Shown: piece after piece, positions 17,327 through 27,746 of the stretch
Numbering within the stretch: position 1 is the stretch's first letter
How the letters are laid out: every line of letters starts with the position of its first letter
Assembly (NCBI RefSeq): GCF_001586215.1
Contig: NZ_CP014634.1
Coordinates: forward strand, 2,666,001-2,730,000
Source of the DNA: Corynebacterium simulans
Lineage (GTDB): Bacteria > Actinomycetota > Actinomycetes > Mycobacteriales > Mycobacteriaceae
DNA length: 64,000 nt
Reading direction: 5' to 3'
The notes under the pieces: model-generated
Seen by the model: only the letters and a program-made list of their open reading frames with translations
Told to the model about the DNA's origin: nothing
Database searches by the model: none
Position numbers and translations under genes: made by a program

Positions 17327-18247
17327 TTAGCCGTTATAAGCATTGCGCTCGAGGTAGTCGCACCGCGCCATCTCGCCTGATTGGTAGCCGGCCAAGAAGG
17401 CTTTGGAGCGCATTTCGGAAGAACCGTGTGTCCACTGATCGGGGCGGACCTGGCCGCCGGAGCGCTGCTGGATGTTGTCATCGCCAACAGCGGCAGCGGC
17501 GGTCACTGCGTTCTCGAGCTGCTGCTTCGAAATCTCTTGCAGGCCCATGTTCGTATTGTCATCGGCATAGTTTGCCCAGATGCCTGCGTAGCAGTCTGCC
17601 TGCAGCTCAATCTTGACGGCGTTGGAATCCTCGCCCGGTTGGTTGTAATTGGAAAGACCCAGCGTTCCCTCGAGGTTTTGAATGTGGTGACCAAACTCGT
17701 GGGCCACGATATACATTTGCGTCAGGGGGGCGTTCTCGGCGCCGAATTGGGTGAGTTGATCGAAAAAGGCGGTATCGAAATAGGCCGTCTGATCACTCGG
17801 GCAGTAGAACGGGCCGGTGGCGGCCGATGCTTGGCCGCAGCCGGACGTGGTGGCGCCGTGAAAGATGACCATTCCGGGTTCGGTGTATTCCAGCCCGGCC
17901 TGCTTTGGAAGTTGGTCCGCCCAAACGCGGTCGATGGACTGGGCGGCGTACATGACGCGGCAGTCGTCGTACTTGTTGCCGTCCTCAGCGGTCTGGCAGT
18001 GGGCAAGCTCTCCGGTGGGGTTGCCGTTTGCGTCTGTGCCGTTTTCTTCCTGCGCTATTTGGCCCTGGTCATTCTCGGTGCCGAAGTACTGATCAAGATC
18101 GGATGGGTTTCCGCCCATGATCAGGAACAAACCGATGAGGACGAGAGTGCCCAGGCCGCCCCCTGCCGCAATGGTGCCGCCGCGGCGCCCGCCGCCACCA
18201 GAGCGGGCGCGGGTGTTGTTGAATTCTGCATCCGAACGAAATGTCAT
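17327..18247 (-). CDS. YpfJ-family neutral zinc metalloprotein, membrane-anchored
   Basis: Predicted metallopeptidase of the YpfJ/neutral zinc metallopeptidase family; the physiological substrate is unknown. The zinc motif HEFGHHIQN begins at residue 183. The protein has a cytoplasmic start (MTFRSDAEFNNTRARSGGGG), one membrane helix at about 27-45, and an external domain with FYCPSDQTAYFD and ELQADCYAGIWAN. The likely third ligand E is in the last of these. Length is 306 residues from the ATG at 18247. That start is preferred because the family begins with MTFR and because CATTAT lies 7 bp upstream, as in leaderless genes. An extension to 18319 is open but lacks family similarity. Confidence 0.87.
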   Translation of the reverse strand: MTFRSDAEFNNTRARSGGGGRRGGTIAAGGGLGTLVLIGLFLIMGGNPSDLDQYFGTENDQGQIAQEENGTDANGNPTGELAHCQTAEDGNKYDDCRVMYAAQSIDRVWADQLPKQAGLEYTEPGMVIFHGATTSGCGQASAATGPFYCPSDQTAYFDTAFFDQLTQFGAENAPLTQMYIVAHEFGHHIQNLEGTLGLSNYNQPGEDSNAVKIELQADCYAGIWANYADDNTNMGLQEISKQQLENAVTAAAAVGDDNIQQRSGGQVRPDQWTHGSSEMRSKAFLAGYQSGEMARCDYLERNAYNG

Positions 18248-18344
18248 GCCATTGATAATGCCATATGTCCAGCGCATTGTGCCGCCAGAAAATATAGATA
18301 CTTTCTGTAGCTGCCTCATCGAAACGAAATACTAGGCGGGGTTG

Positions 18345-18350
18345 TAGACT
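18345..18350 (+). promoter_or_regulatory. Putative -10 of aspS (TAGACT)
   Basis: TAGACT fits TANANT and would give aspS a leader of about 85 nt. The aspS ribosome-binding site GAAGGGA lies at 18426-18432. Confidence 0.4.
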
Positions 18351-18442
18351 TGGGCGCGTTCAAGTTTTGCCATTCTCCGGCGCGTGCTGTCTACGCGTGG
18401 CGGGAGAGGGTAAAAAATCGAAATAGAAGGGACTGAACACTA

Positions 18443-20248
18443 GTGCTGCGCACTCATTTGGCCGGCGAGCTCCGCAAGGACATCGCAGGCGAGACTGTTA
18501 CTCTCACCGGTTGGGTTTCCCGCCGTCGCGACCACGGTGGAGTTATCTTCATTGACCTGCGTGACCGATCCGGCATCGCCCAGGTTGTCTTCCGCGAATC
18601 CGAAGTAGCAGAGCACGCACACGACCTGCGCTCTGAGTACTGCGTGAAGGTAACCGGCGTCGTCGAGCCGCGTCCAGAAGGATCCGAGAACCCGAACCTG
18701 CCTTCCGGCGAGATCGAGGTCAACGTCACCGAGCTCGAGGTCCTCAACAAGTCCGCAGCACTGCCTTTCCAGATCGATGACCCATCCACCTCTGGAGAGG
18801 TCGGCGAGGAAGCGCGCCTGAAGTACCGCTACCTGGATCTGCGCCGTAAGACCCAGGGTGACGCGCTGCGTCTGCGCTCTGCGGCAAATCGTGCAGCCCG
18901 CAAGGTGCTCGACGCTCACGATTTCACCGAGATCGAGACCCCAACCCTGACCCGCTCCACCCCAGAAGGCGCCCGTGACTTCCTGGTCCCAGCACGCCTG
19001 AAGCCAGGCTCCTGGTACGCCCTGCCACAGTCGCCGCAGCTGTTCAAGCAGCTGCTCATGGTTGCCGGCATGGAGCGCTACTACCAGATCGCGCGCTGCT
19101 ACCGCGACGAGGATTTCCGCGCTGACCGCCAGCCGGAGTTCACCCAGCTCGACGTCGAGATGTCCTTCGTGGACCAGGACGACGTCATCGCACTAGCCGA
19201 GGAGATCGTCTCCGAGCTGTGGAAGCTCATCGGCTACGAAATCACCACGCCGATCCCGCGTATGACCTACGCTGATGCGATGAAGTACTACGGCTCTGAT
19301 AAGCCGGACCTGCGCTTTGACATCAAGATCGTCGAGTGCACCGAGTTCTTCAAGGACACCACCTTCCGCGTATTCCAGAACGAGTACGTCGGTGCCGTCG
19401 TCATGGAAGGTGGCGCATCCCAGCCGCGCCGCCAGTTCGATGCTTGGCAGGAATGGGCAAAGCAGCGCGGCGCTAAGGGCCTTGCCTACATCACCATTGC
19501 TGAGGATGGCACCCTGGGCGGCCCGGTGGCCAAGAACATCACCGACGCCGAGCGCGAGGGCATCGCCGCTCACGTGGGCGCAAAGCCTGGCGACGCCATC
19601 TTTTTTGCCGCAGGCGACACTAAGTCCTCCCGCGCTCTGCTCGGCGCAGCCCGTGGCGAGATCGCCCGCAAGCTCGACCTCATCAAGGAAGGCGACTGGG
19701 CCTTTACCTGGGTCGTCGACGCACCACTGTTCGAGCCGGCTGCCGACGCCACCGCATCCGGTGACGTTGCCCTGGGCCACTCCAAGTGGACGGCCGTGCA
19801 CCACGCCTTTACCTCCCCGAAGCCGGAGTACCTCGACACCTTCGACCAGAACCCGGGCGAGGCTACCGCTTACGCTTATGACATCGTCTGCAACGGCAAC
19901 GAGATCGGCGGCGGTTCCATCCGTATCCACCAGCAGGATGTGCAAAAGCGAGTCTTCGACGTCATGGGAATCGGCGAGGAAGAAGCACAGGAGAAGTTCG
20001 GCTTCCTGCTCGACGCATTCCAGTACGGCGCACCGCCACACGGCGGCATCGCATTCGGCTGGGACCGCATCGTGTCCCTGCTCGGCGGCTTTGACTCCAT
20101 CCGCGACGTCATTGCTTTCCCGAAGTCCGGCGGCGGCGTCGATCCGCTGACCGACGCCCCGGCACCGATCCCTGCCGCACAGCGCAAGGAGACCGGCGTC
20201 GACTTCAAGCCGGAAAAGAAGTCAGAAGAAAAGGCTGCAGCGAAGTAA
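18443..20248 (+). CDS. aspS: Aspartyl-tRNA synthetase
   Basis: Charges tRNA-Asp. Class IIb synthetase of bacterial type with an N-terminal OB anticodon-binding domain ([19 protein letters not shown]), motif 1/2 region around [20 protein letters not shown] and [20 protein letters not shown], an inserted GAD domain, and motif 3 [16 protein letters not shown]. Length is 601 residues with a short Lys-rich tail. The GTG start is preceded by GAAGGGA. Whether it also charges tRNA-Asn, as many actinobacterial AspRS enzymes do together with GatCAB, cannot be decided here. A terminator separates it from the next gene. Confidence 0.96.
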   Translation: MLRTHLAGELRKDIAGETVTLTGWVSRRRDHGGVIFIDLRDRSGIAQVVFRESEVAEHAHDLRSEYCVKVTGVVEPRPEGSENPNLPSGEIEVNVTELEVLNKSAALPFQIDDPSTSGEVGEEARLKYRYLDLRRKTQGDALRLRSAANRAARKVLDAHDFTEIETPTLTRSTPEGARDFLVPARLKPGSWYALPQSPQLFKQLLMVAGMERYYQIARCYRDEDFRADRQPEFTQLDVEMSFVDQDDVIALAEEIVSELWKLIGYEITTPIPRMTYADAMKYYGSDKPDLRFDIKIVECTEFFKDTTFRVFQNEYVGAVVMEGGASQPRRQFDAWQEWAKQRGAKGLAYITIAEDGTLGGPVAKNITDAEREGIAAHVGAKPGDAIFFAAGDTKSSRALLGAARGEIARKLDLIKEGDWAFTWVVDAPLFEPAADATASGDVALGHSKWTAVHHAFTSPKPEYLDTFDQNPGEATAYAYDIVCNGNEIGGGSIRIHQQDVQKRVFDVMGIGEEEAQEKFGFLLDAFQYGAPPHGGIAFGWDRIVSLLGGFDSIRDVIAFPKSGGGVDPLTDAPAPIPAAQRKETGVDFKPEKKSEEKAAAK

Positions 20249-20266
20249 GCGCTAAAGCTTGCTTTT

Positions 20267-20334
20267 AAAGCGGGGCAGGGCCGAAGCTGCGGGAAAGTGT
20301 TTCACCACACCGCATGAGGCGGTGCCCCGCTTTT
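20267..20334 (+). terminator. Branched intrinsic terminator of aspS
   Basis: The outer arms AAAGCGGGGCA (20267-20277) and TGCCCCGCTTT (20323-20333) enclose a 45-nt loop, which itself contains ACCGC/GCGGT. A four-T stretch follows the stem. Confidence 0.7.
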
Positions 20335-20385
20335 GCTGCGAGCGCGGCTGACATTAAGCTCAGCGATCAAGTAAAGGAAGATGTA

Positions 20386-21615
20386 GTGACCACGGAGAAT
20401 ACGGGCGTTACTGACACGGCCTATACCCAAGACGAGGTCGTCGAGATGGCCGCCGAGTTGCTTTCGCGCCGTTACGGCGGGGTTGCCGAGTTTACCCAGG
20501 TAACTGACCTAGGCGGTTCGGGCAACGCCACCGTCTTGCGCGCGCGGATGACTCCGACGGCATTTTTGCCGCACCGCTCCGTGGTCATCAAATACAACCC
20601 TTCTACCGGGCATGCGATTGATGACGCCGCGCTTCTCCGCGAGGTCGTGGCGTACCAGTTCACCACCGCTTTGGGCGAGGACGTGCGCCCGGGCCCGGTG
20701 CTTTTTGCCCATGATTTGGATCGTCGCATTTTGGTGCTTTCCGACGTTGGTGAGGGCGACACCTTGGCCGATGTTCTCACCCAAGCACAGGGCGAGGACC
20801 GCAAGGAGATCCTGCGTTCTCTGGGACGTTCTTTGGGCCAGATGCATGCGGGTACCGCAGACCGCGAGCGGGACTACGAGACGCTGCTCAACCGCATGCT
20901 GCGCCAGCACCCGGAATACGCCGAGCATCAGTCGCTGCGCGATGAATCCCTGCAGCGCTCGATCTTGATTGGCGCAGACATCCTGGCCGATGCTGGCCTG
21001 CCGGCGCCCGCAGACTTTGTGGAGCTGGCGCAACAGGCGGCAAGCTCGCTGTCCATCGGTCGCGAGCGCGCATTTACGCCTTTTGATTTGTCGCCCGATA
21101 ACGTCATCGTTTCCCAAAACCTAGCCTTTTTGGATTATGAGTGGGCGGGCTATCGCAGTGTCGGCTTCGACGTCGCCTGTGTCATCGCCGGCTTCCCGCA
21201 GTTTCTTTTCGCGCGCCCGATTTCGGATGAAGAGGCCGAGATTTTCATCTCCGCCTGGCAGCGCCGCGTGGTGCAGGTATGGCCGCGTCTTGGGGACGAT
21301 ATCGAGCTCCACGAGCTCATCGTCGCCTCGCTCATCGGCTGGGCTTTGTCCAGTGTGACCACGATGTACGCCGGCGGTATCGAGGGCGTTGTGGCTCTTT
21401 CGGAAGGCTCCGCAGGCATCGAGCACGACGCACGCCATTCCTTGCTGCGTCCTGCAGACCAGGGTCCATTTAGCGAAGAGGAAACTCTCATCCGCCGCGA
21501 CTTGTACGAGACCTTTGAGGCGTTGGCGAGGTATTCCGCCAAGTGCGGTTCCGCGGCATGCGAACCGGTAGCGCAGTTTGGCCAGACCGTAGCCAGCCGT
21601 CTGCGTGAGGGCTAG
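20386..21615 (+). CDS. APH-like small-molecule kinase of unknown substrate
   Basis: Aminoglycoside phosphotransferase/choline-kinase-fold protein. The N-lobe has a Gly-containing loop (LGGSGNATVLRAR) and a lysine strand (SVVIKYNP). The catalytic loop reads FDLSPDNVIV instead of the common HGDLHPGN, keeping the Asp and Asn, and the metal-binding Asp is in LAFLDYEWAGY. Length is 409 residues. I choose the GTG at 20386 because AAGGAAG lies 5 bp upstream; an upstream in-frame ATG at 20314 lies inside the aspS terminator. It is 3 bp from rarA, so they form one unit. The substrate is unknown, and antibiotic resistance should not be assumed. Confidence 0.7.
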   Translation: MTTENTGVTDTAYTQDEVVEMAAELLSRRYGGVAEFTQVTDLGGSGNATVLRARMTPTAFLPHRSVVIKYNPSTGHAIDDAALLREVVAYQFTTALGEDVRPGPVLFAHDLDRRILVLSDVGEGDTLADVLTQAQGEDRKEILRSLGRSLGQMHAGTADRERDYETLLNRMLRQHPEYAEHQSLRDESLQRSILIGADILADAGLPAPADFVELAQQAASSLSIGRERAFTPFDLSPDNVIVSQNLAFLDYEWAGYRSVGFDVACVIAGFPQFLFARPISDEEAEIFISAWQRRVVQVWPRLGDDIELHELIVASLIGWALSSVTTMYAGGIEGVVALSEGSAGIEHDARHSLLRPADQGPFSEEETLIRRDLYETFEALARYSAKCGSAACEPVAQFGQTVASRLREG

Positions 21616-21618
21616 GCC

Positions 21619-22983
21619 ATGAGCCAGGATTTTCTATTTGGTCCAGCACCCGGCGGGGCAGAGGCCTCAGCACCGCTGCCTGGCCAAGAAATCTTTGCCA
21701 CCCATTCCGGCTCGCCATTGGCGGCCCGGATGCGCCCGCAGAGCCTCGATGAGGTTGTGGGTCAAGGCCACCTACTTGAAGAAGGGAAGCCCCTGCGCCG
21801 GCTCATCGAAGGCTCCGGCGAGGCTTCTGTCATCTTGTATGGCCCTCCCGGTACTGGCAAGACCACCATCGCCTCGCTGATCGCAAAATCGATTGGCCAA
21901 AACTTCGTGGGCCTATCCGCCTTGGATTCGGGAGTCAAACAGGTGCGCGAGGTCATCACCCGGGCTCGCCAAGAACTCATCCATGGCCGCCGCACTGTGC
22001 TGTTTATCGACGAGGTACATCGGTTTTCCAAGACCCAGCAGGACGCGTTGCTCGCGGCAGTGGAAAATCGCACCGTGTTGCTCGTCGCCGCGACCACGGA
22101 AAACCCTTCCTTTTCCGTGGTGGCGCCGTTGCTCTCGCGCTCGTTGTTGCTGCAGCTGCAGCCGCTAGACGACGCCTCCCTGAAAGCACTCGCCGAACGC
22201 GCCCTCACCAGCGAACGTGGCCTGGGTGGGCGCATTAGCGCAAACAACGAAGCGCTCGACCAGCTCGTGCTGCTCGCCGGCGGCGACGCCCGTCGCACGC
22301 TGACCTACCTGGAAGCCGCGGCCGAGGCCGTGGCCGACGGTGGAGAATTGACCGCCCAAGTCATCCGTGACAACGTCAACCGCGCCGTCGTGCGCTATGA
22401 CCGCGACGGCGACCAGCACTACGACGTCGTCTCTGCGTTCATTAAGTCGATCCGCGGCTCGGATGTTGATGCCGCGCTGCACTACCTGGCGCGCATGATT
22501 GAGGCTGGCGAGGACCCGCGCTTTATCGCACGCCGTCTTATCGTGCATGCCTCCGAAGACATCGGCATGGCCGACCCTTCCGCGCTGCAAACCGCCGTGG
22601 CAGCAGCCGAAGCCGCGCAATTGATCGGCATGCCGGAAGCACGAATTCCGCTGGCCCAAGCCACCATCCACCTGGCCACCGCACCGAAGTCGAACGCGGT
22701 GATCCAAGCAATCAGCGCCGCGCAAGCCGACGTGCAAGCTGGGCGCATCGGTCACGTTCCGGCCCACCTGCGCGACGGCCACTACGAAGGAGCGAAAAAG
22801 CTCGGCAATGCCGTGGGGTATGTTTACCCGCATGATGACCCGCGCGGCGTCGTTAAGCAGCAGTACCTACCAGATGAATTGGAAGGCGCGCTGTACTACG
22901 AACCCACCGAACATGGTGCCGAAAAGCGCATCCATGACTACCTGGGGCGGCTGCGCAACATCATCCGCGGCAAGCGGCGCTAA
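21619..22983 (+). CDS. rarA: Replication-associated recombination ATPase
   Basis: AAA+ ATPase of the RarA/MgsA/WRNIP1 family, acting at stalled replication forks. An N-terminal [17 protein letters not shown] leads to Walker [10 protein letters not shown] near residue 76 and Walker [12 protein letters not shown] near 133. Sensor 1 is AATTENPSF. The C-terminal tetramerisation part has [26 protein letters not shown] and EDIGMADP. Length is 454 residues. It follows the APH-like gene by 3 bp, and alaS follows with its own promoter region. Confidence 0.93.
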   Translation: MSQDFLFGPAPGGAEASAPLPGQEIFATHSGSPLAARMRPQSLDEVVGQGHLLEEGKPLRRLIEGSGEASVILYGPPGTGKTTIASLIAKSIGQNFVGLSALDSGVKQVREVITRARQELIHGRRTVLFIDEVHRFSKTQQDALLAAVENRTVLLVAATTENPSFSVVAPLLSRSLLLQLQPLDDASLKALAERALTSERGLGGRISANNEALDQLVLLAGGDARRTLTYLEAAAEAVADGGELTAQVIRDNVNRAVVRYDRDGDQHYDVVSAFIKSIRGSDVDAALHYLARMIEAGEDPRFIARRLIVHASEDIGMADPSALQTAVAAAEAAQLIGMPEARIPLAQATIHLATAPKSNAVIQAISAAQADVQAGRIGHVPAHLRDGHYEGAKKLGNAVGYVYPHDDPRGVVKQQYLPDELEGALYYEPTEHGAEKRIHDYLGRLRNIIRGKRR

Positions 22984-23023
22984 AGTTTTCTCCCCCGATA
23001 CCCGTGCTAGGAAGCGATACGGG

Positions 23024-23029
23024 TAAAGT
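23024..23029 (+). promoter_or_regulatory. Putative -10 of alaS (TAAAGT)
   Basis: TAAAGT fits TANANT. It follows an inverted repeat TACCCGT/ACGGGTA in the rarA-alaS gap. The alaS ribosome-binding site AAGGA lies at 23060-23064. Confidence 0.4.
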
Positions 23030-23074
23030 TGAGCGCTGTTACGTACCGCTTAAACAGTGAAGGACTTTTAGCTC

Positions 23075-25762
23075 GTGAAGACTCATGAGATCCGGGAACG
23101 CTTTACCCAGCACTTCGTGAAAACCGGACACGAGGCGGTTCCCAGCGCGTCGCTCATTTTGGACGACCCGAACCTGCTCTTCGTCAACGCCGGCATGGTT
23201 CCGTTCAAGCCGTACTTCCTCGGCCAGCAGAACCCGCCGTTTCCCAACGGCCTGGCAACCTCGATCCAGAAATGCGTGCGCACCCTGGACATCGAAGAGG
23301 TAGGCATTACCACCCGCCACAACACCTTCTTCCAGATGGCCGGCAACTTCTCCTTCGGCCAGTACTTCAAGGAAGGCGCAATCAAAAACGCTTGGGGCCT
23401 TCTCACCGGCTCCGTCGAAGACGGCGGCTTCGGCCTCGACCCGGAGAGTCTGTGGGTTACCGTTTACTTGGACGACGATGAGGCTGCCGATATCTGGCAC
23501 AACGAGATTGGCGTGCCGAAGGAGCGCATCCAGCGCCTGGGCATGGAGGATAACTACTGGTCCATGGGCATTCCTGGCCCGTGCGGTCCATGCTCCGAGA
23601 TTTACTACGATCGCGGCCCGGAATACGGCGCCGAGGGCGGCCCAGTGGCCGACGACAACCGTTACATGGAGATCTGGAACCTGGTCTTCATGCAGAACGA
23701 GCGCGGTGAGGGCATCGGCAAGGGCAACTTCGAAATCCTGGGACCGCTGCCGAAGAAGAACATCGATACCGGCATGGGCATCGAGCGCGTGGCCTGCATC
23801 CTGCAGGGCGTAGACAACGTCTACGAAACCGACCTTTTGCGCCCGGTTATCGACGCCGCGGAGGAGCTTTCTGGTTCCAAATACGGCGAGGGCGCAAGCG
23901 ATCAGGACAACATCCGTTTCCGCGTCATCGCGGACCACTCCCGTACCGGCATGATGCTCATCTTGGACGGCGTTACCCCGGGCAACGAAGGCCGCGGCTA
24001 CATCCTGCGCCGCCTGCTGCGTCGCATCATCCGTTCCGCACGCCTGCTGGGGGCTACCGCGCCGAGCATGGAGCGCTTCATGAACACCATCATGGACACC
24101 ATGACTCCGTCCTACCCGGAAATTGCGGAACACCGCGAGCGCATCCTGCGCGTTGCCATCGCGGAGGAAAAGGCCTTCCTCAAGACCTTGGAGTCGGGCA
24201 CTAAGCTTTTCGACGAAGCCGTTGCAGAGCTCAAGTCCACCTCGCGTGCTGCAACCACCAAGGTGCTCTCCGGCGAGAAGGCATTCGAGCTGCACGATAC
24301 CTATGGCTTCCCAATTGACCTCACCCTAGAGATGGCCCAGGAGGCCGGCCTCGAGGTCGACATGGATGGCTTCAACGACGCGATGGGAGAGCAGCGCCGC
24401 CGCGCCAAGGCCGATAACCAGGCCAAGAAGCACGGCCACGCTGACCTTTCTCTCTACCGTGAATGGGTCGATAACAACCCGACCGTCTTCACCGGTTACG
24501 AGACGCTTACTTCCGACGCCAAGATCATTGGTCTGGTTCGCGATGGCGAGAAGGTCAACGAGGTCCACGAGGGCGAGCAGGTGGAGGTCATCCTCGACCA
24601 GTCGCCGCTGTACGCCGAGGCCGGTGGACAGACCGCAGACCGCGGCCGCCTGTACGCGGGCGAGAGCCTGCTTGAGGTGGGCGACGTCCAGAAGATCGGC
24701 AAGAAGCTGTGGGTCCACAAGGCCGCCGTTACTGCCGGCGGCATCGACCTGGGTGCTTCCGTGACCGCTGAGGTTGACCAGAAGTGGCGTCACGGCGCAG
24801 TCCAGGCGCACTCGGCCACCCACCTCATCCACGCGGCGCTGCGTAAAGTGCTGGGCCCAACCGCAGTTCAGGCAGGTTCCTTGAACCGCCCGGGCTACCT
24901 GCGTTTCGACTTCAACTACACCGAACAGCTGACCCCGGCCCAGCTGGAAGAGATCGCTCTCATCACCAACCAGGCTGTCGACGCCCACTTTGCCGTCAAC
25001 ACCATCGAGACCTCCCTGGAGAAGGCGAAGCAGATGGGCGCCATGGCGCTGTTCGGTGAGAACTACGGCTCTGAGGTTCGCGTCGTCGAGATGGGCGGCC
25101 CCTTCTCGATCGAGCTGTGCGGCGGCACCCACGTCACCAACACGGCGGAGATCGGCCCGGTTTCCGTGCTGGGCGAGTCCTCCGTGGGCTCTGGTGCGCG
25201 CCGCATCGAGGCCTACTCTGGCCTGGACGCGTTCCGCTACTACTCAAAGGAAACCGCACTCGTGGAGGGCGTTTCCCGCGAGCTGAAGATCCAGTCCGAG
25301 GACCTTCCAGAGCGCATCGCGCAGCTGACCGAGCGCCTCAAGGCTGCTGAGAAGCAGATCGAGGACCTGCACAAGGCCCAGCTGATGTCCCAGACCGCTG
25401 AGATGGTCAACTCCGCCGTCGAGGTCAACGGCTTTAGCGTCGTGGCAACCCGCCTGCCGAACAACGTCAGCGGCGGCGACCTGCGCACCGTGGCCATCGA
25501 CCTGAAGAACCGCCTCGGCGACAAGCCGGGCGTGGTTGTCCTCGCCTCCGAGAATGAGGGCGGCAAGCTGCCGTTTATCGCCGGCGTCACCAAGGCTGCC
25601 ATCGAGCGCGGCATCAAGGCTGGCGACTTGGTCAAGCTGCTCGCTGGCTACATCGACGGCAAGGGCGGCGGCAAGCCAGACATGGCGCAAGGCTCCGGCT
25701 CTAACGCCGAAGGCCTTTCGGCCGCGTTCAACGCCCTGCGCGACGAACTCGAAAAGGCCTAA
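23075..25762 (+). CDS. alaS: Alanyl-tRNA synthetase
   Basis: Charges tRNA-Ala and edits mischarged Ser or Gly. The class II core begins [10 protein letters not shown] and includes [14 protein letters not shown] and [15 protein letters not shown]. The editing domain shows [12 protein letters not shown] (HxxxH) and the zinc-binding CGGTHV. A C-terminal coiled coil and the DHHA1 domain end with the Gly-rich stretch [14 protein letters not shown]. Length is 895 residues. The GTG start is used because it opens the conserved N-terminus, with AAGGA 10 bp upstream. It probably heads the run alaS-ruvX-mltG-aroE, although a terminator and a new promoter lie before ruvX. Confidence 0.97.
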   Translation: MKTHEIRERFTQHFVKTGHEAVPSASLILDDPNLLFVNAGMVPFKPYFLGQQNPPFPNGLATSIQKCVRTLDIEEVGITTRHNTFFQMAGNFSFGQYFKEGAIKNAWGLLTGSVEDGGFGLDPESLWVTVYLDDDEAADIWHNEIGVPKERIQRLGMEDNYWSMGIPGPCGPCSEIYYDRGPEYGAEGGPVADDNRYMEIWNLVFMQNERGEGIGKGNFEILGPLPKKNIDTGMGIERVACILQGVDNVYETDLLRPVIDAAEELSGSKYGEGASDQDNIRFRVIADHSRTGMMLILDGVTPGNEGRGYILRRLLRRIIRSARLLGATAPSMERFMNTIMDTMTPSYPEIAEHRERILRVAIAEEKAFLKTLESGTKLFDEAVAELKSTSRAATTKVLSGEKAFELHDTYGFPIDLTLEMAQEAGLEVDMDGFNDAMGEQRRRAKADNQAKKHGHADLSLYREWVDNNPTVFTGYETLTSDAKIIGLVRDGEKVNEVHEGEQVEVILDQSPLYAEAGGQTADRGRLYAGESLLEVGDVQKIGKKLWVHKAAVTAGGIDLGASVTAEVDQKWRHGAVQAHSATHLIHAALRKVLGPTAVQAGSLNRPGYLRFDFNYTEQLTPAQLEEIALITNQAVDAHFAVNTIETSLEKAKQMGAMALFGENYGSEVRVVEMGGPFSIELCGGTHVTNTAEIGPVSVLGESSVGSGARRIEAYSGLDAFRYYSKETALVEGVSRELKIQSEDLPERIAQLTERLKAAEKQIEDLHKAQLMSQTAEMVNSAVEVNGFSVVATRLPNNVSGGDLRTVAIDLKNRLGDKPGVVVLASENEGGKLPFIAGVTKAAIERGIKAGDLVKLLAGYIDGKGGGKPDMAQGSGSNAEGLSAAFNALRDELEKA

Positions 25763-25780
25763 TTCTTTCGCCGCGAATTC

Positions 25781-25817
25781 TCCCCGTATCTTTAAGCCAA
25801 AAGGTGCGGGGATTTTT
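25781..25817 (+). terminator. Weak intrinsic terminator after alaS
   Basis: A 6-bp stem TCCCCG/CGGGGA (25781-25786 and 25807-25812) with a 20-nt loop ends in TTTTT. Confidence 0.6.
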
Positions 25818-25903
25818 GCGCGATAGGGGTAAACATTAGGCCTTTAAACAGCCAATAAGCTAAAACTTATGCCCCTGCGAACCATAGCCGCAAATAGTAT
25901 GAC

Positions 25904-25909
25904 TAGAAT
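25904..25909 (+). promoter_or_regulatory. Putative -10 (TAGAAT) for ruvX-mltG-aroE
   Basis: TAGAAT fits TANANT, 70 bp before the ruvX ATG. A hairpin TGCGAC/GTCGCA lies in the leader. Other AT-rich hexamers nearby could also serve. Confidence 0.35.
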
Positions 25910-25978
25910 CTAAATGTCATCGTTACCGTTTTGCGACTTTTTGCGTCGCATCCAACCGCGAAGGGACATTCATAGAGC

Positions 25979-26521
25979 ATGGCCGTACAACCCGATACTC
26001 CCGGGGTGGACGACCCGGGAAATGGGCGTCGACTAGCGCTAGATGTAGGCACCGTACGCATCGGTGTCGCGGTCTCTGACAACAACGCCAAGTTGGCGCT
26101 TCCTGTCGAGACCGTCGCTCGCGAAACCGGTTTCAAAGACCGCGATAAAGGCGATATCGACCGCATTTTGGAGCTCATTCACGAGTATCAAGCGGTAGAG
26201 GTAGTAGTAGGCCTGCCCCGCGATCTGCAGGGCAACGGCTCGAAAAGTGTCAAACACGCCAAGGAAATCGCGTTTCGCATCCGCCGCAGGCTGGGAAAAG
26301 ATGTAACGATAGGGCGACCACCTGTCCGCATGGCTGACGAGCGGCTGACCACAGTCGCCGCCACGACAGCGCTGCGGGCGTCGGGGGTATCCGAGAAAAA
26401 GGGCCGCAAAGTCATCGACCAAGCAGCCGCAGTAGAAATCTTGCAATCCTGGTTGGACGCACGTAACAACGCGCTTCAAGCAGATGCAACCACCCACGAG
26501 CCTTCAACAGCAGGAGACTAG
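25979..26521 (+). CDS. ruvX: YqgF/RuvX-type nuclease (putative Holliday junction resolvase)
   Basis: RNase H-fold protein of the YqgF family, linked to pre-16S rRNA 5' end processing in E. coli and proposed to resolve Holliday junctions. The first acidic strand is [31 protein letters not shown] follows, and [11 protein letters not shown] carries the next acidic pair. Length is 180 residues, slightly long because of a 20-residue N-terminal extension. The mltG ribosome-binding site overlaps its last codons. The order alaS-ruvX-mltG-aroE is conserved in actinobacteria. Confidence 0.9.
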   Translation: MAVQPDTPGVDDPGNGRRLALDVGTVRIGVAVSDNNAKLALPVETVARETGFKDRDKGDIDRILELIHEYQAVEVVVGLPRDLQGNGSKSVKHAKEIAFRIRRRLGKDVTIGRPPVRMADERLTTVAATTALRASGVSEKKGRKVIDQAAAVEILQSWLDARNNALQADATTHEPSTAGD

Positions 26522-26525
26522 TTAC

Positions 26526-27746
26526 GTGAGCCGAAACCAAGAACGAATCGGGCGCTCCATGGAGCCGAAGCACGTCAAGCGCCGCCAGCGCGGCCTTGCC
26601 GTGGTGGTGGCCTCCGTGGTGCTTATCATCGGCGCCCTGGGATACATCGGCTTCCGCTTGCTTGGAGGAGGCAGCAGCATGGACTATGAGGGAACCGGCA
26701 ACGGCACCGTGCAGCTGGTCGAGGTCCCAGAAGGCTCGTCGATGAGCCAGCTCGGCCCGGAGCTCGTGGAAAAGAACGTGGTCAAGACCGCGGATGCTTT
26801 CTCCTCGGCGGCCAACTCCAACCCTCGCGCTGGCAGCATTCAGCCGGGCTTCTACCGCCTGCAGGAGGAGATGAATGCAAAGGCGGCGGTTTCTGCGCTG
26901 CTCGATGACAAAAACAAGGTCGATCCTTTGGACGTGCAGGGCGGAGCCACGCTTTCCGACGTTAAGGTTGTCGGCGGCGATGTTCGCTACGGCGTCTACT
27001 CGCTGATCGCGCAAGTCTCTGAGCAAGAGGGCGGCTCCGTGACCAAGGAAGAACTGGAGAAGGTCGCGGCGACCGTCGATCCGGCCGAGCTTGGCGCGCC
27101 CGAATGGGCGCTGGAGAAGATTCGCTCCCGTGGCGAGGACCCGAAGCGCCTTGAGGGTCTTATTGCTCCGGGCCAGTATGTGGTCGATCCGAACATGGAC
27201 GCGCAGGCCATCTTGAAGGACTTGATTACTCGTTCTACCGAGCGCTACAACGAGACCGGCATCGTCGACCGCGCGCAGGCTATGGGCAAGACCCCATACG
27301 AGCTGCTGGTTGCAGCATCCTTGGTCGAGCGCGAGTCCCCGGCCGGCGAGTTCGGCAAGGTGGCCCGCGTCATCCTGAACCGCCTGGACGAGCCGATGCG
27401 TTTGGAGCTGGACTCCACCGTTAACTACGGCCTGCCGGACGTGGAGCTGGCGACTTCCGACGAAGCTCGCGCCGAGGTAACCCCGTGGAATACTTACGCT
27501 AAGGAGGGCCTGCCGGATACCCCGATTGCTTCTCCTTCCGTTGAAGCAATCGACGCCATGGAGCACCCGGAGGAGGGCAACTGGCTGTTCTTCGCCACAA
27601 TCGACGCTGATGGCACCACCGTGTTCACCGATAACTACGACGAGCACTTGGCCAACGTCGATAAGGCCATCAACTCCGGCATTCTCGAGTCCCAGCGCGG
27701 CGGCGTGCAGGGTGGCGAGGATTCTGAAGCAAAGCCAGCCGAGTAA
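26526..27746 (+). CDS. mltG: Endolytic murein transglycosylase MltG
   Basis: Cleaves nascent glycan strands of peptidoglycan at the membrane. A short basic cytoplasmic part precedes one membrane helix (RGLAVVVASVVLIIGALGYI). A LysM-like subdomain follows (VPEGSSMSQLGPELVEKNVV). The catalytic YceG domain contains LLVAASLVERESPAGEFGKV; the catalytic Glu is in VERES. LDSTVNYGL also fits. I choose the GTG at 26526 with AGGAGA 8 bp upstream; the more upstream ATG at 26484 lies inside ruvX. Length is 406 residues. The stop overlaps the aroE ATG (TAATG). Confidence 0.92.
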   Translation: MSRNQERIGRSMEPKHVKRRQRGLAVVVASVVLIIGALGYIGFRLLGGGSSMDYEGTGNGTVQLVEVPEGSSMSQLGPELVEKNVVKTADAFSSAANSNPRAGSIQPGFYRLQEEMNAKAAVSALLDDKNKVDPLDVQGGATLSDVKVVGGDVRYGVYSLIAQVSEQEGGSVTKEELEKVAATVDPAELGAPEWALEKIRSRGEDPKRLEGLIAPGQYVVDPNMDAQAILKDLITRSTERYNETGIVDRAQAMGKTPYELLVAASLVERESPAGEFGKVARVILNRLDEPMRLELDSTVNYGLPDVELATSDEARAEVTPWNTYAKEGLPDTPIASPSVEAIDAMEHPEEGNWLFFATIDADGTTVFTDNYDEHLANVDKAINSGILESQRGGVQGGEDSEAKPAE

